A DNA stretch of 6,557 nt from positions 1 through 6,557 of the forward strand of contig JBHLQS010000161.1 of assembly GCA_048883405.1 (NCBI GenBank), in the 5' to 3' direction. Within the stretch, counting starts at the first letter, position 1, and the number at the start of each line of letters is the position of its first letter. Shown here one piece after another: positions 4,954-6,557 of the stretch. The notes under the pieces were generated by a model that ran no database searches, was not told the DNA's origin, and saw nothing but the letters and a program-made list of their open reading frames with translations. The position numbers and the translations under genes were made by a program. The stretch comes from SMTZ1-83 sp048883405 (GTDB taxonomy: Archaea; Asgardarchaeota; Thorarchaeia; Thorarchaeales; Thorarchaeaceae).

Positions 4954-5814
4954 TTAGAATAGGCCGCCCTTCATCTTGGTCTGACAGTCACACCCTGGGT
5001 CCTTTGGGATATTATCAATCATTTCAAAAGTGAGCTTTCTTACACGATCAACGTTGTCTGCCATTGTCTTCAGTACCGCCTCGTGTGTGACAACTTCTTC
5101 CCCATGGACATCATAGTCCGTGGGCATACTCACATTCACAAAGCACATCCCTGCTTCCATCGCAAGGGCTGCTTCTGGGTATGCAGTCATTCCAATGACC
5201 TCCCATCCCTGATTGTGATAGAACATTGACTCAGCTCTAGTGGAGAATCGAGGTCCGTTGATGCAGACATAAGTTCCCTTCTCATGTATTTTATACTTCA
5301 GCTTTCCAGCTGTGTCTACTGCGACCTTTCGAAGTTCTGGACAGAAGGGTTCTGCAAATGGTAGGTGTGCAATGGGCCCGCCTTCAAAGAATGTGTCTTT
5401 TCGTCTTCCGAAGGTCCTGTCGAAGATTGAGTCCGCAATCACGAATTCGCCAAGTTTCACTTTGTCCGGTTGCAGGCTCCCGCATGCGGCAGGACTGATT
5501 ATCCTTGTGACGCCAAGAGCTTTGAGGCCCCATATATTGGCTTGATAGTTGATCGCATGAGGTGGAATTGTATGGCCTCTACCATGCCTTGCCAGAAAGA
5601 CAAAGGAGCGTCCCTTTGCTTTTCCAACAATATAGTTGTCTGAGGCTTTACCATATGGAGTGAACACCTTGATTTCCATGGGATTCTCAATGACTGTAGG
5701 GTCATAGTTGCCACTGCCGCCAAACATCCCAATCTCAATTGGAAGTAGGCTCTCTATCTCTTCCTTCTGTGTGCGGTCCAGTGGTACATATTCAAGCTTA
5801 GCTTCGAATGCCAT
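4954..5814 (-). CDS. mtnP: S-methyl-5'-thioadenosine phosphorylase (MTAP)
   Basis: A 286-residue purine nucleoside phosphorylase-family enzyme: methylthioadenosine plus phosphate gives adenine plus 5-methylthioribose-1-phosphate. It clears the by-product of polyamine synthesis in the cytoplasm. Visible motifs are the phosphate loop GMFGGSGNYD (GGSG at 32-35), FLARHGRGH (R76, H77), INYQANIW, the AACGSL loop (109-114), NGPRFSTRAES (186-196), GMTAYPEAALAMEAG and TDYD (232-235). The last two Asp positions are the type that favours 6-aminopurines over 6-oxopurines. The GG motif comes about 15-20 residues later than in typical homologues, a modest N-terminal extension. C275-x-C277 near the end resembles the stabilising CxC of hyperthermophile enzymes. 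ATG 5814 has GGAG 9 bases upstream, lying inside the last codons of the phosphoribosyltransferase gene, whose stop is 6 bases away, so the two are coupled. A methylthioinosine-specific enzyme is a less likely alternative. Confidence 0.93.
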   Translation of the reverse strand: MAFEAKLEYVPLDRTQKEEIESLLPIEIGMFGGSGNYDPTVIENPMEIKVFTPYGKASDNYIVGKAKGRSFVFLARHGRGHTIPPHAINYQANIWGLKALGVTRIISPAACGSLQPDKVKLGEFVIADSIFDRTFGRRKDTFFEGGPIAHLPFAEPFCPELRKVAVDTAGKLKYKIHEKGTYVCINGPRFSTRAESMFYHNQGWEVIGMTAYPEAALAMEAGMCFVNVSMPTDYDVHGEEVVTHEAVLKTMADNVDRVRKLTFEMIDNIPKDPGCDCQTKMKGGLF

Positions 5815-5820
5815 GCCCTT

Positions 5821-6492
5821 TTACTCCTCCCTTAGCTTCCATACCTTGTCAAGAGGATAGACAATCTTACCCAGATACCCAAGATGGGCTTTGATCTTGG
5901 ATAGCTGGTCATCTGATAGCACTATGTTGTTGTATTCTCTGAGATGCTTCTTGAGTTCTGCTGTAGTCATCTCCTTCACGTCTTCGCCATCAAAGATCTT
6001 GGAAATCAATGATGAAATGTCTTCATAGAAATTCCAAGGCCAGATTTCCCATGCCCAAGTTATTTCCACTCCGTAGTAATCAGGTATGAACTTTGAACCA
6101 TCAATGTGCATGAGGGCTGCTGTCTTCACATCAGCAGGATTTCCCTTCTCTTTGATGTGATCTACAGCCATTGTGAGGCTCTGGCCAGTATCTGTAATAT
6201 CATCCACAACGAGGACTTTCTTGCCATCTACCTTCCCGACAAGTGGAACTGAGAGTTTCGCCTTTCCATCCTTTGTTGCTGTCACTCCCCAATGATCGAC
6301 CTTGACACTGTAGAGGTCCTTGACTCCCAAGAAGTCACACTGGATTCTGGCATGTACCCAGCCACCTCGGGCAATGCCAACAACTGCATCTGGTTGCCAG
6401 CCGGACTTCTTTATTTTCAAAGAAGTCTGATACGCGTAGCTATAGATATCATCCCAATCAAGAATGTAACACAGAGGGCCCTTGAGTTCCAT
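5821..6492 (-). CDS. Purine phosphoribosyltransferase, probably adenine-salvaging
   Basis: A type I phosphoribosyltransferase of the Gpt/Hpt-like archaeal group, transferring phosphoribose from PRPP to a purine base. Numbering from GTG 6501, the PRPP loop VLVVDDITDTGQSL is at 96-109 and the AVVGIARGGWVHAR loop at about 39-52. A C-terminal helical region of about 60 residues follows the core. The sequence type is that of 6-oxopurine enzymes, but position as first gene of a tight operon with MTA phosphorylase suggests adenine to AMP. Sulfolobus is reported to have an adenine enzyme derived from this group. I prefer ATG 6492 as start (223 residues, MELKGPLCY). GTG 6501 would add MFT, and neither has an SD site. 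The TATA-like box at 6530-6537 would give a leader of about 15 bases, as in many archaeal first-of-operon genes. Base specificity is inference; enzyme class is firm. Confidence 0.88.
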   Translation of the reverse strand: MELKGPLCYILDWDDIYSYAYQTSLKIKKSGWQPDAVVGIARGGWVHARIQCDFLGVKDLYSVKVDHWGVTATKDGKAKLSVPLVGKVDGKKVLVVDDITDTGQSLTMAVDHIKEKGNPADVKTAALMHIDGSKFIPDYYGVEITWAWEIWPWNFYEDISSLISKIFDGEDVKEMTTAELKKHLREYNNIVLSDDQLSKIKAHLGYLGKIVYPLDKVWKLREE

Positions 6493-6529
6493 GGTAAACA
6501 CTAACCAGTCAATCGGCCTGCAAATACAT

Positions 6530-6537
6530 GATAAAAG
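6530..6537 (-). promoter_or_regulatory. TATA-like box of the phosphoribosyltransferase-MTAP operon
   Basis: The minus strand reads CTTTTATC. A transcript start about 25 bases on, near 6508, leaves only about 15 bases before ATG 6492 (about 7 before GTG 6501), with no SD site between. That pattern suits short-leader or nearly leaderless archaeal initiation. The rest of the right edge (6538-6557) shows no gene. Confidence 0.45.
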
Positions 6538-6557
6538 TATGCCCCTTCCAAGATTCG

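Noticed and set aside
4897..4962. A 21-codon basic frame (ATG 4897, beginning MPKRPGVRVSKR) after the acidic mini-gene.
   Set aside because: No SD site, it runs through the hairpin/T5 element and into the end of MTAP; likely chance.
1..6557. Defence system, toxin-antitoxin pair (prompted by the MazG name), mobile element or CRISPR.
   Set aside because: The MazG-like enzyme is a nucleotide pyrophosphatase, not a toxin partner here; no transposase, integrase, terminal inverted repeats, repeat-spacer array or nuclease/effector pairing is present.

Overview
The window most resembles a moderate-GC archaeal chromosome. The evidence is a secreted protein with a threonine/proline-rich linker and a C-terminal membrane anchor, a nitrilase closely resembling the Pyrococcus type, a methylthioadenosine phosphorylase with a C-terminal CxC motif, TATA-like boxes about 25 bases before likely transcript starts, Shine-Dalgarno (SD) sites matching AAGGAGGTGA, and GTG/TTG starts. 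Gene style would suit an Asgard (Thorarchaeota-like) genome, but the sequence alone does not prove a lineage. There is no rRNA, tRNA, CRISPR array, insertion sequence or phage gene.

Layout, left to right. Bases 2-64 are the end of a 4Fe-4S ferredoxin gene (+). It converges on an unrecognised 85-residue protein (-, 135-392), with a long hairpin between them. A 105-base divergent gap with one symmetric TATA element leads to a 555-residue secreted, membrane-anchored phospholipase D-superfamily protein (+, 498-2165). A second hairpin separates it from a convergent TPR protein (-, 2231-2809). A divergent promoter region then leads to a two-gene operon (+): a four-helix membrane protein with an extremely acidic N-terminus (2956-3513) and a MazG/dCTPase-like NTP pyrophosphohydrolase (3524-3895). 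The latter overlaps the end of a nitrilase-family gene (-, 3879-4682) by 17 bases. The rightmost unit is a tight (-) operon, a purine phosphoribosyltransferase (5821-6492) followed by MTA phosphorylase (4954-5814). Their likely joint job is to salvage adenine from methylthioadenosine into AMP.

The least explained part is the 271-base gap between the nitrilase and MTA phosphorylase genes. On the + strand it holds a 26-codon reading frame (4793-4873) made almost wholly of Asp, Glu and aromatic residues. It has a near-perfect SD site, that site lies in the arm of a small hairpin, and a hairpin directly followed by TTTTT stands downstream. This looks like an independent mini-gene encoding a free acidic/aromatic peptide, and it is the best candidate here for something undescribed.

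Most of the other genes are housekeeping or ordinary accessory functions; I see no defence, secretion or biosynthetic cluster.
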